From Streptosporangium carneum (lineage in GTDB: Bacteria; Actinomycetota; Actinomycetes; Streptosporangiales; Streptosporangiaceae): a DNA stretch of 64,000 bases. The position numbers and the translations under genes were made by a program. Location of the stretch: positions 124,001 through 188,000 of the forward strand of contig NZ_BSEV01000002.1 of the NCBI RefSeq assembly GCF_027922005.1, written 5' to 3'. Below are positions 17,228-27,333 of this stretch, one piece after another (position 1 is the first letter of the stretch; each line of letters begins with the position of its first letter). The notes beneath the pieces were generated by a model. That model was given only the letters and a program-made list of their open reading frames with translations, had not been told where the DNA came from and ran no database searches.

Positions 17228-17650
17228 TCATCGTCCTCGGGAAGCCTGGAGCTCGGCCCGCAGCGCCGGGGTCAGCACCTGGCCCGCGCGGTCGACCAGC
17301 AGGGTCATCTGGTAGGCCACCAGGCCCATGTCGCACTCCGGGGAGGCCAGCACCGCGAGCACCGAGCCGTCGCTGATCGCCATGACCAGCAGCAGGCCGC
17401 GCTCCATCTCGACCACGGTCTGGGTGACGGACCCGCCGTCGAACACCCGGGACGCGCCGACGGTCAGGCTGAGCAGGCCCGCAGCGACCGCGGCGAGCTG
17501 GTCGGCGCGATCGTCGGGGAACCCCTCGGAACTGGCGATCCTGAGCCCGTCCGCCGAGACGCACACGGCGTGCGCGACTCCGGGAGTGCCTCGGACGAAC
17601 TCGGTGATCAGCCAGTCGAACCTGCGCGCCTCGTGGCTCAGGGTCGTCAC
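17228..17650 (-). CDS. cvnB: Conservon roadblock/LC7 protein CvnB
   Basis: A 140-aa roadblock/LC7 fold protein: N-terminal FDWLITEFVRGTPGVAHAV, then CVSADGLRIASSEGF and the long central helix region DQLAAVAAGLLSLT. This family acts as a GTPase-activating or scaffold partner (MglB-like) of CvnD. The start is GTG in a 4-base GTGA overlap with the cvnA stop, so expression is coupled to the kinase. Confidence 0.93.
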   Translation of the reverse strand: MTTLSHEARRFDWLITEFVRGTPGVAHAVCVSADGLRIASSEGFPDDRADQLAAVAAGLLSLTVGASRVFDGGSVTQTVVEMERGLLLVMAISDGSVLAVLASPECDMGLVAYQMTLLVDRAGQVLTPALRAELQASRGR

Positions 17651-20601
17651 GAGCTCTCCTCCCTGTCCGCCAGGGGCCTGGCGGTTTCCTCGTGTAGTTC
17701 GGCACGTCCTCGCCGCACTCCCTGCTGGAAACTCGACAGACGGCTGCGGACCCGCTCGGGCGAGATGGGGGGCATCGGAGTGACCGGCACCGACGCCGCG
17801 GTGCCCGGCACCAGGTTGGCCTTGGGGGTGCGCTTCGGCAGACCCGCGGCGGTGATCCCGCCGAGGCTGGGGTCGCTCGCCGCCTGGGCCGCCCGCCAGC
17901 CCGCGTCGGCCGGGGTCTGCCAGTCGTCCACCACGGGAGCGGGGGCCGGCTGTACGACGGGCTCGGCCACCGGGCGCTGGGCCGCCTCCCCCGCCGGCTC
18001 GCCGGCCAGGGCGCTCTCAACGAGCACGGCGGGCTCCTCGGAGCCCTCCGCCGGGGAGGGGTCCGGCTGTCGGCTCTCGTCGGCGTCGTGGTCGGCGGGC
18101 CGCTTCTCGCCTCCGTTGTCCGCCCTGCGGAACCAGGCCGACTCGACGGAGGCGAAGATCGGCAGGAACTCCTCCTGCTCGGTCTCGAGAGGGGAGATCC
18201 GTACGGCCGGCATCGACGCCGTCACCGGATCGTCGTGGGAGGCCTGCCCCCAGGCGGAGAAGCCGTTGCTCTGGAGGGCGGGGGCTCCGCTGCCGTTCGC
18301 GCCGGGAACCCGGCGCTTGGGCAGGGGGTACTCCACGCTCGACAGCGGGGCGGCGAGGGCGGCGAGGGCGGCGGCCGAGGGGATCGGCTGTTCCTGCGAC
18401 GGGAACGGGCTCTCGTCGGGGAACGACGTGGAGCCGAACGCGGGTGCCTGCGGGACCGGGGGTTGCCCGGAGGAGGCCTGCGGAACGGGGGTCTGCCCGA
18501 GGGAGGTGTGACTGAAGGACGTCTGCCCGAGGGAGGTGTGCCCGAAGGACGTCTGGCCGAAGGAGGACTGGGACTGCGAGTCCCCGCCCCACGACGGGGT
18601 GTGGCTCGGCTGGACCGCCTCGACGATGAGCGCGGGCGGGAAGAGGACCATGGCGATGAGGCCGCCCGCCTCCTGGGGCCTGAGCTGGACGCGGATGCCG
18701 TGGCGCAGGGCCAGGCGGCCGACCACGAACAGGCCCATCCGCCGCGAGACGGAGACGTCCACGACCGGCGGGTCCGCCAGGCGGCGGTTGGTCTCGATCA
18801 GCTCCTCGTTGGTCATGCCGATGCCCGCGTCGCTGACCGCGAGCAGCGCGCCGCCGCCCTCGATCATGCTGCTGGACACCACGACCTGGCTGGCCCTCGG
18901 GGAGAACTGGATGGCGTTCTCCACCAGCTCGGCGACCAGGTGGACGATGTCGTTGGCCGCGCTTCCCGCGACCGAGATGGTGCGGTGCACCTTGACCTGG
19001 ACCCGCTCGTAGTCCTCGACCTCCGACAGGGAGGCGCGCACGACGTCGACGAGCTTGGCGGGCTGGCTGCGCCTGCGGGACGGCTCGTGGCCGGCCAGGA
19101 CCAGGAGGTTCTCCGAGTTGCGGCGCATGCGGGTGGCGAGGTGGTCGAGCTTGAACAGGTCGGAGAGGCGGCCGCCGTCCTCCTCGCCCTTCTCCAGGCC
19201 GTCGATCAGCGAGATCTGCCGCTCGACCAGGGTCTGGGTGCGGCGCGAGAGGTTGACGAACATCGCGCTGATGTTGGAGCGGAGCTCGGACTCCTCGGCG
19301 GCCAGCCGTACGGCCTGCCGGTGGACCTCGTCGAAGGCCTTGGCGACCTCCCCGATCTCGTCCTTGGAGTCGACGGAGATCGGGGCGATGTCCGGCGCCT
19401 GGGTGTCTCCGGAGACTCTGAGGTTGCGCACCACCTCGGGGAGCTTGAATCCCGCGACGTCCAGCGCCTCGACCCGCAGGCGGCGCAGCGGCAGGACCAT
19501 CGAGCGGGCGATGAGGACCGTCAGGCCGAGGACCAGGATCAGCAGGAGCAGGATCAGCCCGGACGCGATGATCGCGTTGCGCTGCTCGGTGTCCTCCAGC
19601 TCACGGGCCCGGGTGATCACGTCACCGGCGACCTGCGTCTCGACCTTCCTCATCCGGTCGAGGATGAAGCTGTTGTCGGAGAACCACTGCTTGACGGCGG
19701 CGAAGTCGGAGAGCAGGCGGCCCTGGTGCTGCGCGTCTCCGGCCAGCACGATCGCCCTGGCCTTGGTCAGCTCGGCCCGGTAGACCTTCTCGTCCATCAG
19801 GGACTTGACGAGAAGCTGGCGGTTGGCCGAGCTCGCCTCGACGGTGAAGTCGGCCTTGTAGTCCTCCATGCGCGACCGGGAGGCGATGAACTTCTCGACC
19901 TCCTGCGCGGTGACGAGCGAGGGCGCGTAGTAGCCGGCCAGCAGGCGCGACCGCTGCCGGGAGACCTCCTCCTTGGCGCGGGCCAGCGCGCTGAGCGCGC
20001 GGGTGTTGCCGATGATCTCCGAGTCGTCGCTGACCGCCGTGAGCTCCTCGTGGAGCTGGAGCAGCGGAGCGATCATGATGCTGTAGCGCTCGGCGCGGTT
20101 CGTGCCGGGCAGCTGGCGGATCTCGGCCAGACCGGCGAGCTGGTAGCCCACGTCCTTGGCCGCCTCGGCGATCCGCTGGCCGTAGGAGTTGTCGAGTCCC
20201 TGGAGGTCGAGCAGGACCTTGCTGACCAGGGCGTCGACGGTCCGCTGCTGCGCCTCGGCCGCCTCCTGCATGCCCTGGTTCGAGGGCTGGAAGGCGGCCC
20301 AGGCGACTCGGTCACGTTCCAATCCGAGAGCCTGCGCCAGGTCACGCAACCCGCCGGAGTACTCGGCCGCCGAGGCGGTCCGCTGGTATCCGGCCACGCT
20401 GTCGACGGAGGCGACCACGCGCGTGCCGGCGAGCACCACGCCCACCACGGTGGGCACCAGGATCAGGGCGGTGAGACGCGACCGTACGCGCCAGTTCCGC
20501 AAACCGAACCGGGCGGCGGAGCGCTTTCCTCGGCCATGTGCCGCAGCACTGCCGCCCTCGGTTGTCGCCGTCGTCACCGCTCTCGCTCTACCTCTCACCA
20601 T
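17647..20601 (-). CDS. cvnA: Conservon sensor histidine kinase CvnA
   Basis: About 984-aa membrane kinase, paralogous along its whole length to the protein at 7986-10841: basic FGLRNWRVRSRLTALILVPT before the first helix, NIT-like helical sensor, second helix ASGLILLLLILVLGLTVLIA, HAMP, FKLDHLATRMRRNSENLLVL with the candidate phosphoacceptor His, N box LVENAIQFSPRA and G1 box SDAGIGM. The C-terminus has an imperfect repeat rich in FGQTSFGHTSLGQ-like units (DNA about 18490-18580), then Pro/Ala-rich sequence. The start is uncertain: ATG 20601 is used; GTG 20577 matches the paralogue better, and ATG 20622 is weakest. Heads a complete cvnABCD operon. Confidence 0.9.
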   Translation of the reverse strand: MVRGRARAVTTATTEGGSAAAHGRGKRSAARFGLRNWRVRSRLTALILVPTVVGVVLAGTRVVASVDSVAGYQRTASAAEYSGGLRDLAQALGLERDRVAWAAFQPSNQGMQEAAEAQQRTVDALVSKVLLDLQGLDNSYGQRIAEAAKDVGYQLAGLAEIRQLPGTNRAERYSIMIAPLLQLHEELTAVSDDSEIIGNTRALSALARAKEEVSRQRSRLLAGYYAPSLVTAQEVEKFIASRSRMEDYKADFTVEASSANRQLLVKSLMDEKVYRAELTKARAIVLAGDAQHQGRLLSDFAAVKQWFSDNSFILDRMRKVETQVAGDVITRARELEDTEQRNAIIASGLILLLLILVLGLTVLIARSMVLPLRRLRVEALDVAGFKLPEVVRNLRVSGDTQAPDIAPISVDSKDEIGEVAKAFDEVHRQAVRLAAEESELRSNISAMFVNLSRRTQTLVERQISLIDGLEKGEEDGGRLSDLFKLDHLATRMRRNSENLLVLAGHEPSRRRSQPAKLVDVVRASLSEVEDYERVQVKVHRTISVAGSAANDIVHLVAELVENAIQFSPRASQVVVSSSMIEGGGALLAVSDAGIGMTNEELIETNRRLADPPVVDVSVSRRMGLFVVGRLALRHGIRVQLRPQEAGGLIAMVLFPPALIVEAVQPSHTPSWGGDSQSQSSFGQTSFGHTSLGQTSFSHTSLGQTPVPQASSGQPPVPQAPAFGSTSFPDESPFPSQEQPIPSAAALAALAAPLSSVEYPLPKRRVPGANGSGAPALQSNGFSAWGQASHDDPVTASMPAVRISPLETEQEEFLPIFASVESAWFRRADNGGEKRPADHDADESRQPDPSPAEGSEEPAVLVESALAGEPAGEAAQRPVAEPVVQPAPAPVVDDWQTPADAGWRAAQAASDPSLGGITAAGLPKRTPKANLVPGTAASVPVTPMPPISPERVRSRLSSFQQGVRRGRAELHEETARPLADREESS

Positions 20602-20710
20602 CACGACATAGGTGGCCCTCATCAGACCACAAGGTCACGGGACGCAATCGACATAGCCGACAAACCGGACGTCATCGTTACGAAGGTGACGAGAGAACGA
20701 CTTCCTATGG

Positions 20711-23185
20711 TTATCGCAAGGCGGCAAGCACCTGGTCCCGCACCAGTACCCGCTGGGCCTCGTCAGTCAGAGGACGCCCGGCTCTATCGACAACGTAGAA
20801 GACATCCACCGCCTCTGCGCCGAGAGTCTCCACACGTGCGGCTCGCACGTCAAGACCACAGTCTCCAAAAGCCCTGCCAATTCGCCACAATAGCCCCGGA
20901 CGGTCACGAGCGCGCACCTCTACGACAGTTGCCGTATTGGACGCGTCGTCCACGAGCGTGACCCTCGGCGGCGCCACGGGAACCCGCGGCGGACGCATCG
21001 ACCTGGCCCTCCTGGCCAGACGCTGCTCGATGTCGAGCCGACCGGCGAGAACCAGACGAAGATCGGCCTCAAGCGTGGCCGGGTCGGGCGGCGAGCCGTA
21101 CTCTGGGGTGACCGAGAACTCGATCACGGCGGTCGACCCCGCCGAAGCCGCGGACGCGGCGCGGACCACCATCCGATGCGCGGCCAGCACCCCGGCCGCG
21201 CTCCAGAGCAGGCCCGCCCTGTCCGGCGCGACCACGGTGACCGCTCCCCCGTTGACCCGTACGGCGCCGCCGCCGTGTCTGGCCAGCGAGGCCTGGGCGG
21301 CGGAGAGCACGGGCGCGGGCGGCAGGGGCGTGCCCGACAGCACCGAACGCACCCGGCGGACGAGATCGGCGACCAGGGAGGCCTTCCACGAGTTCCACGC
21401 GGCGGGACCTGTGGCGTTGCCGTCGGCCACGGCGAGCGCGGCCAGCAGTTCGAGAACCTCGCGCGAACCGACGGCCTCGGCCACCCGGGAGATCGTCACC
21501 GGGTCCTCCAGGTCCCGGCGGGTCGCCGTCTCCGGCAGCAGCAGGTGGTGGCGGACCACGGTCTCCAGGGTCTCGACATCTGGCATGGATAGCCCTATCC
21601 GGGCACCGATGTCCCGGGCCACGACCGCGCCGGTGACCGAGTGGTCGCCCGGCCAGCCCTTGCCGATGTCGTGCAGCAGCGCGGAGATGAGCAACAGGTC
21701 GGGCCGGGACACCTCACGGGTGAAGGAGGCCGCTCCCGCCGCCGCCTCGATCAGGTGCCGGTCCACGGTGTAACGGTGCACCGGGTTGCGCTGCGGGCGG
21801 TGCCGCACCCGCTCCCAGTCGGGCAGCAGCCTGACCAGGATGCCCGCCTGGTCCAGCTCCTCCCAGACCGGCACCGCCGCCCGTCCCGCGCCCAGCAGCC
21901 CGACGAGCGCGTCCCGCGCCTCGTCCGGCCAGGGGACGGGGAGCGGCGGCGACTGGACGGCCAGAGCGTTCACGGTGGCCGGGGCGAGCGGCAGCCCGGC
22001 CTCGGCCGCCGCCGCGGCGGCGCGGAGCACGAGCACCGGATCCTTGCGCGGGTCGGCGTCACGGGCGAGCACGACCTCGCCTCCGTGCTCGACGACACCG
22101 TCGGCGAGTGGGCGGCGGCCCCTGGGCGCGGGCCCGGACAGCAGCCGGTCGACGGTGCGCCAGGTGGCGTCGAAGGCGTGCGCGACCGTCCGCCCCGCCT
22201 CGGCGAGCCTGCGCATCAGCGCCTCCGCGTCGAGCAGGCCCAAAACTCCGGCGACCGCGTCCTGCTCCTGGAGCACCAGCCTGTCCGCTCCTCTGGCGGT
22301 CACCAGGTGCAGGCCGTGCCGGACGTCGAGCAGGAGCTCGTAGGCCTCGCGGACCCGGGGCCCGGGAGCGGAGGCGACCCAGGCCGCGGCCACGGCCTGC
22401 ATCGCCTGCACGTCGCGGATCCCGCCGCGCGCGTCCTTGAGGTCGGGTTCGAGCAGGAACGCCAGCTCGCCGCTCGTTCCCGCCCGCGTGTCCGCGGCGT
22501 CCCGCAGCTCGGCCAGACGACGTTTGGAGTCGGTCCGCCAGTCGGCGAGCACCCCCTCGCGAGCGGCCCTCGTCAGCTCTGGATCCCCCGCCACGTGCCG
22601 GGCCTGGATCAGGCCGAGCGCCGCCTTGAGGTCGTCCCTGGCGACCGTGGCCGCCTCCCCGACGGTCCGCACCGAGTGGTCGAGCCCCGCGCCCGAGTCC
22701 CAGATGGGGTACCAGAGACGGTCGGCGATGCGTGCCACGTCGTCACGGCCGTCGTGCAGCAGGACGAGGTCGAGATCGCTTCCCGGGGCGAGCTCGGAGC
22801 GCCCCAGGCTGCCCACCGCGACGAGCGCGACCCCGCGCAGTGCCCCGTGCAGTGCCCCGCCCGCGCCGTTCGGGACGGCTCCGTTCGGGGCGGCTCCGTT
22901 CGATGGGACGCCGTTCGGGGCGGCCCTGTTCGATGGCACGCCGTTCGGGGCGGCCCTGTTCGGGGCGGCTCCGGTCGAGAGTGCTCCGAGGACGGGGCCT
23001 GGGAGAGGGGCGGAGGCGGCGCTCGGGACGCCGTGCTCGCCCGGTCCCCCGAAGTCCCCCGCGTTCCTCACGACACGCCCGTACGGCGTGCCACAGGCGG
23101 TCCGCAGGAGATCCGTCAACCAGCGGTCGACGTCCGCGGCCCGATCCCTGCGGGCCGCGGCGTACGAGCGAGTGTCGCCTCTCAC
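20711..23185 (-). CDS. glnD: PII uridylyl/adenylyltransferase GlnD
   Basis: An 824-aa bifunctional enzyme that modifies and demodifies the PII protein in response to nitrogen status. Order: nucleotidyltransferase motif GSLGRSELAPGSDLDL (about residues 125-140), GlnD helical domain (FLLEPDLKDARGGIRDVQ), HD hydrolase domain with LLLISALLHDIGKGWPGDHS, and two C-terminal ACT domains (VVAPDRAGLLWSAAG, VRARDRPGLLWRIGRAFGD). In actinomycetes the homologue adenylylates GlnK. Residues about 71-110 are a low-complexity insert of AAPNGVPSN-like repeats before the catalytic motif, not part of the family core. GTG start 3 bases after the glnK stop; third gene of the amtB-glnK-glnD operon. Confidence 0.95.
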   Translation of the reverse strand: MRGDTRSYAAARRDRAADVDRWLTDLLRTACGTPYGRVVRNAGDFGGPGEHGVPSAASAPLPGPVLGALSTGAAPNRAAPNGVPSNRAAPNGVPSNGAAPNGAVPNGAGGALHGALRGVALVAVGSLGRSELAPGSDLDLVLLHDGRDDVARIADRLWYPIWDSGAGLDHSVRTVGEAATVARDDLKAALGLIQARHVAGDPELTRAAREGVLADWRTDSKRRLAELRDAADTRAGTSGELAFLLEPDLKDARGGIRDVQAMQAVAAAWVASAPGPRVREAYELLLDVRHGLHLVTARGADRLVLQEQDAVAGVLGLLDAEALMRRLAEAGRTVAHAFDATWRTVDRLLSGPAPRGRRPLADGVVEHGGEVVLARDADPRKDPVLVLRAAAAAAEAGLPLAPATVNALAVQSPPLPVPWPDEARDALVGLLGAGRAAVPVWEELDQAGILVRLLPDWERVRHRPQRNPVHRYTVDRHLIEAAAGAASFTREVSRPDLLLISALLHDIGKGWPGDHSVTGAVVARDIGARIGLSMPDVETLETVVRHHLLLPETATRRDLEDPVTISRVAEAVGSREVLELLAALAVADGNATGPAAWNSWKASLVADLVRRVRSVLSGTPLPPAPVLSAAQASLARHGGGAVRVNGGAVTVVAPDRAGLLWSAAGVLAAHRMVVRAASAASAGSTAVIEFSVTPEYGSPPDPATLEADLRLVLAGRLDIEQRLARRARSMRPPRVPVAPPRVTLVDDASNTATVVEVRARDRPGLLWRIGRAFGDCGLDVRAARVETLGAEAVDVFYVVDRAGRPLTDEAQRVLVRDQVLAALR
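22856..22975. repeat. Imperfect tandem repeats in glnD
   Basis: Repeats of GTTCGGGGCGGC / GTTCGATGGGACGCC type encode AAPNG-VPSNR units in the N-terminal part of GlnD. Copies differ by a few bases, so they are somewhat older than the perfect repeats in the PotA-like gene. The repeat is in frame and does not break the enzyme. Confidence 0.85.
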
Positions 23186-23188
23186 CGG

Positions 23189-24849
<1,661 letters not shown>

Positions 24850-24964
24850 CCGAAGCGACCCTCCTTACAAATGGCGTGTGGCCGATGTCAGGTCGCAGTG
24901 AACGCTTCCTGGGCTCCGTCGACCGGCCGCGCACTGACGATGTGCCACAGCGTGTTCCTCCGGG

Positions 24965-25033
24965 GTTTCAAGGCGCGGCTCTACGTGTTTCGCGCCTGTG
25001 AAACTCGGCCACACGGTGTTTCGGACATGTTTC
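24965..25033 (-). promoter_or_regulatory. Candidate GlnR-binding half-sites upstream of amtB
   Basis: On the plus strand GTTTC occurs at 25018-25022 and 25029-25033, exactly 6 bases apart, and GTTTC (24987-24991) is followed after 6 bases by GTGAA (24998-25002). A further GTTTC is at 24965-24969. Streptomyces GlnR boxes are GTnAC/GAAAC half-sites with 6-base spacing, so orientation and period fit the amtB strand. The match is partial: only one GTnAC-like half-site is present. Confidence 0.45.
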
Positions 25034-25074
25034 GGACAGGGCAGGTGCTGCCGAAAAAACACCCGAAACTATGC

Positions 25075-25093
25075 TTAGGCATGCCTTACCTAA
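25075..25093 (+). promoter_or_regulatory. Iron box (IdeR/DmdR-type operator)
   Basis: TTAGGCATGCCTTACCTAA matches 13 of 19 positions of the actinobacterial iron-box consensus TTAGGTTAGGCTAACCTAA, with both outer pentamers perfect. It lies 17 bases before the ATG of the siderophore-binding lipoprotein, where a bound Fe(II)-repressor would block transcription. Confidence 0.8.
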
Positions 25094-25110
25094 GCGTTTG
25101 AGGAGATTTG

Positions 25111-26043
25111 ATGCCCACCCGCCTGACCAGAGCCACAGCCGCCGTCCTGCTGTCCCTCATCACCGCCACAGCCTGCGGCTCCACCGGGAACGGCGAGAAC
25201 GCCGCAGGTCCGACCCGGACGATCAAGCATGCGATGGGCGAGACGAAGGTGCCCGAATCCCCCAAGCGGGTCGTCGTGCTCGACACGGACAAGCTCGACA
25301 CCCTGGTCTCCCTCGGGCTCACCCCGGCAGGCGCCGCCCAGGCGGCCGAAAACCAGGCCTGGCCGAAATACCTCGGATCCGCGCTGAACGCCACCACACC
25401 GGTCGGCACCCTCCAGGCCCCCAACCTGGAGGCCATCACGGCCCTCAAGCCTGACCTGATCCTCGGCACGAAGTTCCGGCAGGAGCAGTTCTACGACAAG
25501 CTCAGCAGGATCGCGCCGACCGTGTTCACCGAGAAGGTCGGAACCACCTGGAAGGAGAACCTCCTCCTCGACGCCGACGCCCTGGGCATGAAGACCAAGG
25601 CGGAGAAGCTTCTCGCCGACTACCAGACCCGCGCGAAGGCCCTGGGCGGCTCGGAGGCGGTCAAAGTGAGCATCGTGCGCTTCATGCCCACCCAGATCCG
25701 GATGTACGGCCCCGAGTCGTTCAGCGGCATCGTCGTCGGCGACGCCGGCTTCGGCCGCCCCGAGCCGCAGCTGCTGGCCGACGCCCAGGACAAGCGCTTC
25801 GGCGAGCTGAGCCAGGAGAACCTCTCCCAGGCGGACGGCGACGTCCTGTTCTACAGCGCCTACGGCGACCAGGCGGCCCAGAGCCAGGCCGCCGTGACCG
25901 GCGGGCCGCTCTGGAAGAGCATTCCCGCCGTCAAGGACGGCCGGGCGCACAATGTGGACGACGAGACCTGGATGCTGGGCATCGGCGTCACGGCTGCCGG
26001 GAAGATCCTCGACGACCTGGAGAAGTACGCCAAGCCCGAGTGA
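25111..26043 (+). CDS. Ferric-siderophore-binding lipoprotein (FecB/FepB-like)
   Basis: A 310-aa class III periplasmic-binding-type receptor for an iron-siderophore complex. Signal peptide with lipobox TATAC (Cys about 23). The N-lobe has RVVVLDTDKLDTLVSLGLTP and the connecting region NLEAITALKPDLIL, both typical of the FecB/FhuD/BtuF family. The C-lobe ends near VDDETWMLGIGVTAAGKILDDL. ATG 25111 follows GAGGAG; an in-frame TTG three bases upstream is not needed. An iron box overlaps its promoter. No siderophore permease or ATPase gene adjoins, so this receptor must work with a transporter encoded elsewhere. Ligand identity cannot be read from sequence. Confidence 0.9.
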   Translation: MPTRLTRATAAVLLSLITATACGSTGNGENAAGPTRTIKHAMGETKVPESPKRVVVLDTDKLDTLVSLGLTPAGAAQAAENQAWPKYLGSALNATTPVGTLQAPNLEAITALKPDLILGTKFRQEQFYDKLSRIAPTVFTEKVGTTWKENLLLDADALGMKTKAEKLLADYQTRAKALGGSEAVKVSIVRFMPTQIRMYGPESFSGIVVGDAGFGRPEPQLLADAQDKRFGELSQENLSQADGDVLFYSAYGDQAAQSQAAVTGGPLWKSIPAVKDGRAHNVDDETWMLGIGVTAAGKILDDLEKYAKPE

Positions 26044-26241
26044 CCTGCGTCCTCTCCCCCACCCACACTCGCCCGGCTCTTCTCCAGACATCACTCCTCC
26101 ACATCTCCCCGACTCCTCGACACCCCTCATCCACCCGTCACCGGCCCGGCTCCTTTCCAGGCGCCGGGACGGTGAGAGGTGTAGCGGGCCTGACCGGCGC
26201 CGATGGGCGGCGAGGACCTGGAGGACCTCGGTGACCGCCCC

Positions 26242-26805
26242 CTATCCGTGCCCCGTGGTGCTGTCCGGCAGGTGGAACCACACCGCGTTGCCCGCCTCGT
26301 CGTCGTGGTGGACGCCCCAGCGGGCCGAGAGCAGTTCGACCATCAGCAGGCCACGACCGCCGTCACCGTCCGGTGTCGCCGCACGGACGAAGGGAAGGCT
26401 CGCGGCTGAGCCGTCGTCGATGACCTCGACGTGGACCACGGTGCCGCCATGGCCGTCGTGGTCATGGGAGAGGGCCAGGCACACCGTCACCAGGCACACC
26501 GTCACCGATCCGTACGGCCCGCGTCCCGAGTCGGAGTGCACGATCGCGTTGGTGACCAGTTCGCTGAGGAGGAGGAGAACGTCGTCGAGAGTGGGGGCTG
26601 CGATTTTGCCGGTGAGGAGGTCGCGGGCCCACTGGCGGGCGGTGGGCACCGAGGCCGGGATGCCGGGGAACTCGGCGTGGCCCAAGGGGTGGAGTACGGC
26701 CCAGCGGGGTGAGACGGTGCGGTGGCGCTCGTAGCGGCAGGCGGGCTGTGGGGCCGGGGACGACAGCGGCCGAGAGGACGAGGGCAGAGGTGGGGGCGGG
26801 ATCAT
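26242..26805 (-). CDS. RsbW-like ATP-binding protein (HATPase_c_2 family)
   Basis: A 187-aa protein of the GHKL anti-sigma/serine-kinase-like family. After a Pro-rich N-terminus comes HAEFPGIPASVPTARQWARDLL. The N box is LLLLSELVTNAIVHSDSGRG, the G1-like box VEVIDDGSA, and GRGLLMVELLSARWGV is the G2 region. Such stand-alone ATPases are common beside Scr1-type XRE and DUF397 genes in actinomycetes (whiJ/abaA-type clusters), and their partners are mostly unknown. ATG 26805 overlaps the upstream small gene as ATGA, which fixes the start; in-frame sequence upstream is the other gene's shadow. Confidence 0.85.
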   Translation of the reverse strand: MIPPPPLPSSSRPLSSPAPQPACRYERHRTVSPRWAVLHPLGHAEFPGIPASVPTARQWARDLLTGKIAAPTLDDVLLLLSELVTNAIVHSDSGRGPYGSVTVCLVTVCLALSHDHDGHGGTVVHVEVIDDGSAASLPFVRAATPDGDGGRGLLMVELLSARWGVHHDDEAGNAVWFHLPDSTTGHG

Positions 26806-27089
26806 GCGGCGGCCGCCACGGCGATGATGTCGGCGGCGTTGTCGGCCTCGGCCCACACCCACGAGCCCGGCGTCCAGATCCGCGCCCACCAGGGCCGCCA
26901 GACGAACACCCACTCCCGAGCCCGCCGGGTCACCACCACCCGGATCCGGGTCCGCCCCATCGAGACGACCTCCAGGATCGGCTGACCGGCCACGGGCAAC
27001 ACCAGCGTGCTCCCCACCCCGATCCGATGCAGGTTCCGCCCCAACCTCACCAAATGATCGAACTGCTCCAGCGATTTGCTGGTGACCAC
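26802..27089 (-). CDS. Small conserved hypothetical protein, 95 aa
   Basis: A 95-aa protein that I cannot assign to a function. It begins VTSKSLEQFDHLVRLGRNLHRIG, then an all-beta-looking part (STLVLPVAGQPILEVV, RIRVVVTRRAREWVFVWR) and ends in Ala-rich ADNAADIIAVAAAA. GTG 27089 follows AGGAGGAGAAAA, a strong ribosome site. The stop overlaps the RsbW-like start by 4 bases, so the two proteins are made together and probably interact. Similar small partners precede RsbW-like ATPases in other actinomycete genomes (family memory, not checked). Confidence 0.75.
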   Translation of the reverse strand: MVTSKSLEQFDHLVRLGRNLHRIGVGSTLVLPVAGQPILEVVSMGRTRIRVVVTRRAREWVFVWRPWWARIWTPGSWVWAEADNAADIIAVAAAA

Positions 27090-27263
27090 TTTTCTCCTCC
27101 TGCGAGAGACGCTGGGCGCAATGTCCCTATTGGGATATGCGCCTTATATGCATTCCGAAAGGAGGGTTGACCACCGCACCCAAAGCCCGATTTCACATGG
27201 TTACTGATCGCAACTCTCCGTAATGACATCGTCATGCTGTAGCCGAGAGGTGCACCATGTCAA

Positions 27264-27274
27264 TGCACTGTGCA
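27264..27274. promoter_or_regulatory. Small dyad between the divergent RsbW-like and XRE genes
   Basis: TGCAC-T-GTGCA is a perfect 11-base dyad in the 244-base divergent spacer, about 60 bases before the XRE start. It is a candidate site for the XRE regulator itself. Weak on its own. Confidence 0.3.
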
Positions 27275-27333
27275 GTTTTCATTTGATCCGCGTATTCCTG
27301 ACAGCGGCGTGATCAATCCGTCACACTGAGCGC

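Noticed and set aside
18088..20961. 957-codon plus-strand open frame opposite cvnA
   Set aside because: Its composition (Gly/Arg/Asp/His-rich) and position antisense to a motif-rich kinase show it to be a shadow.
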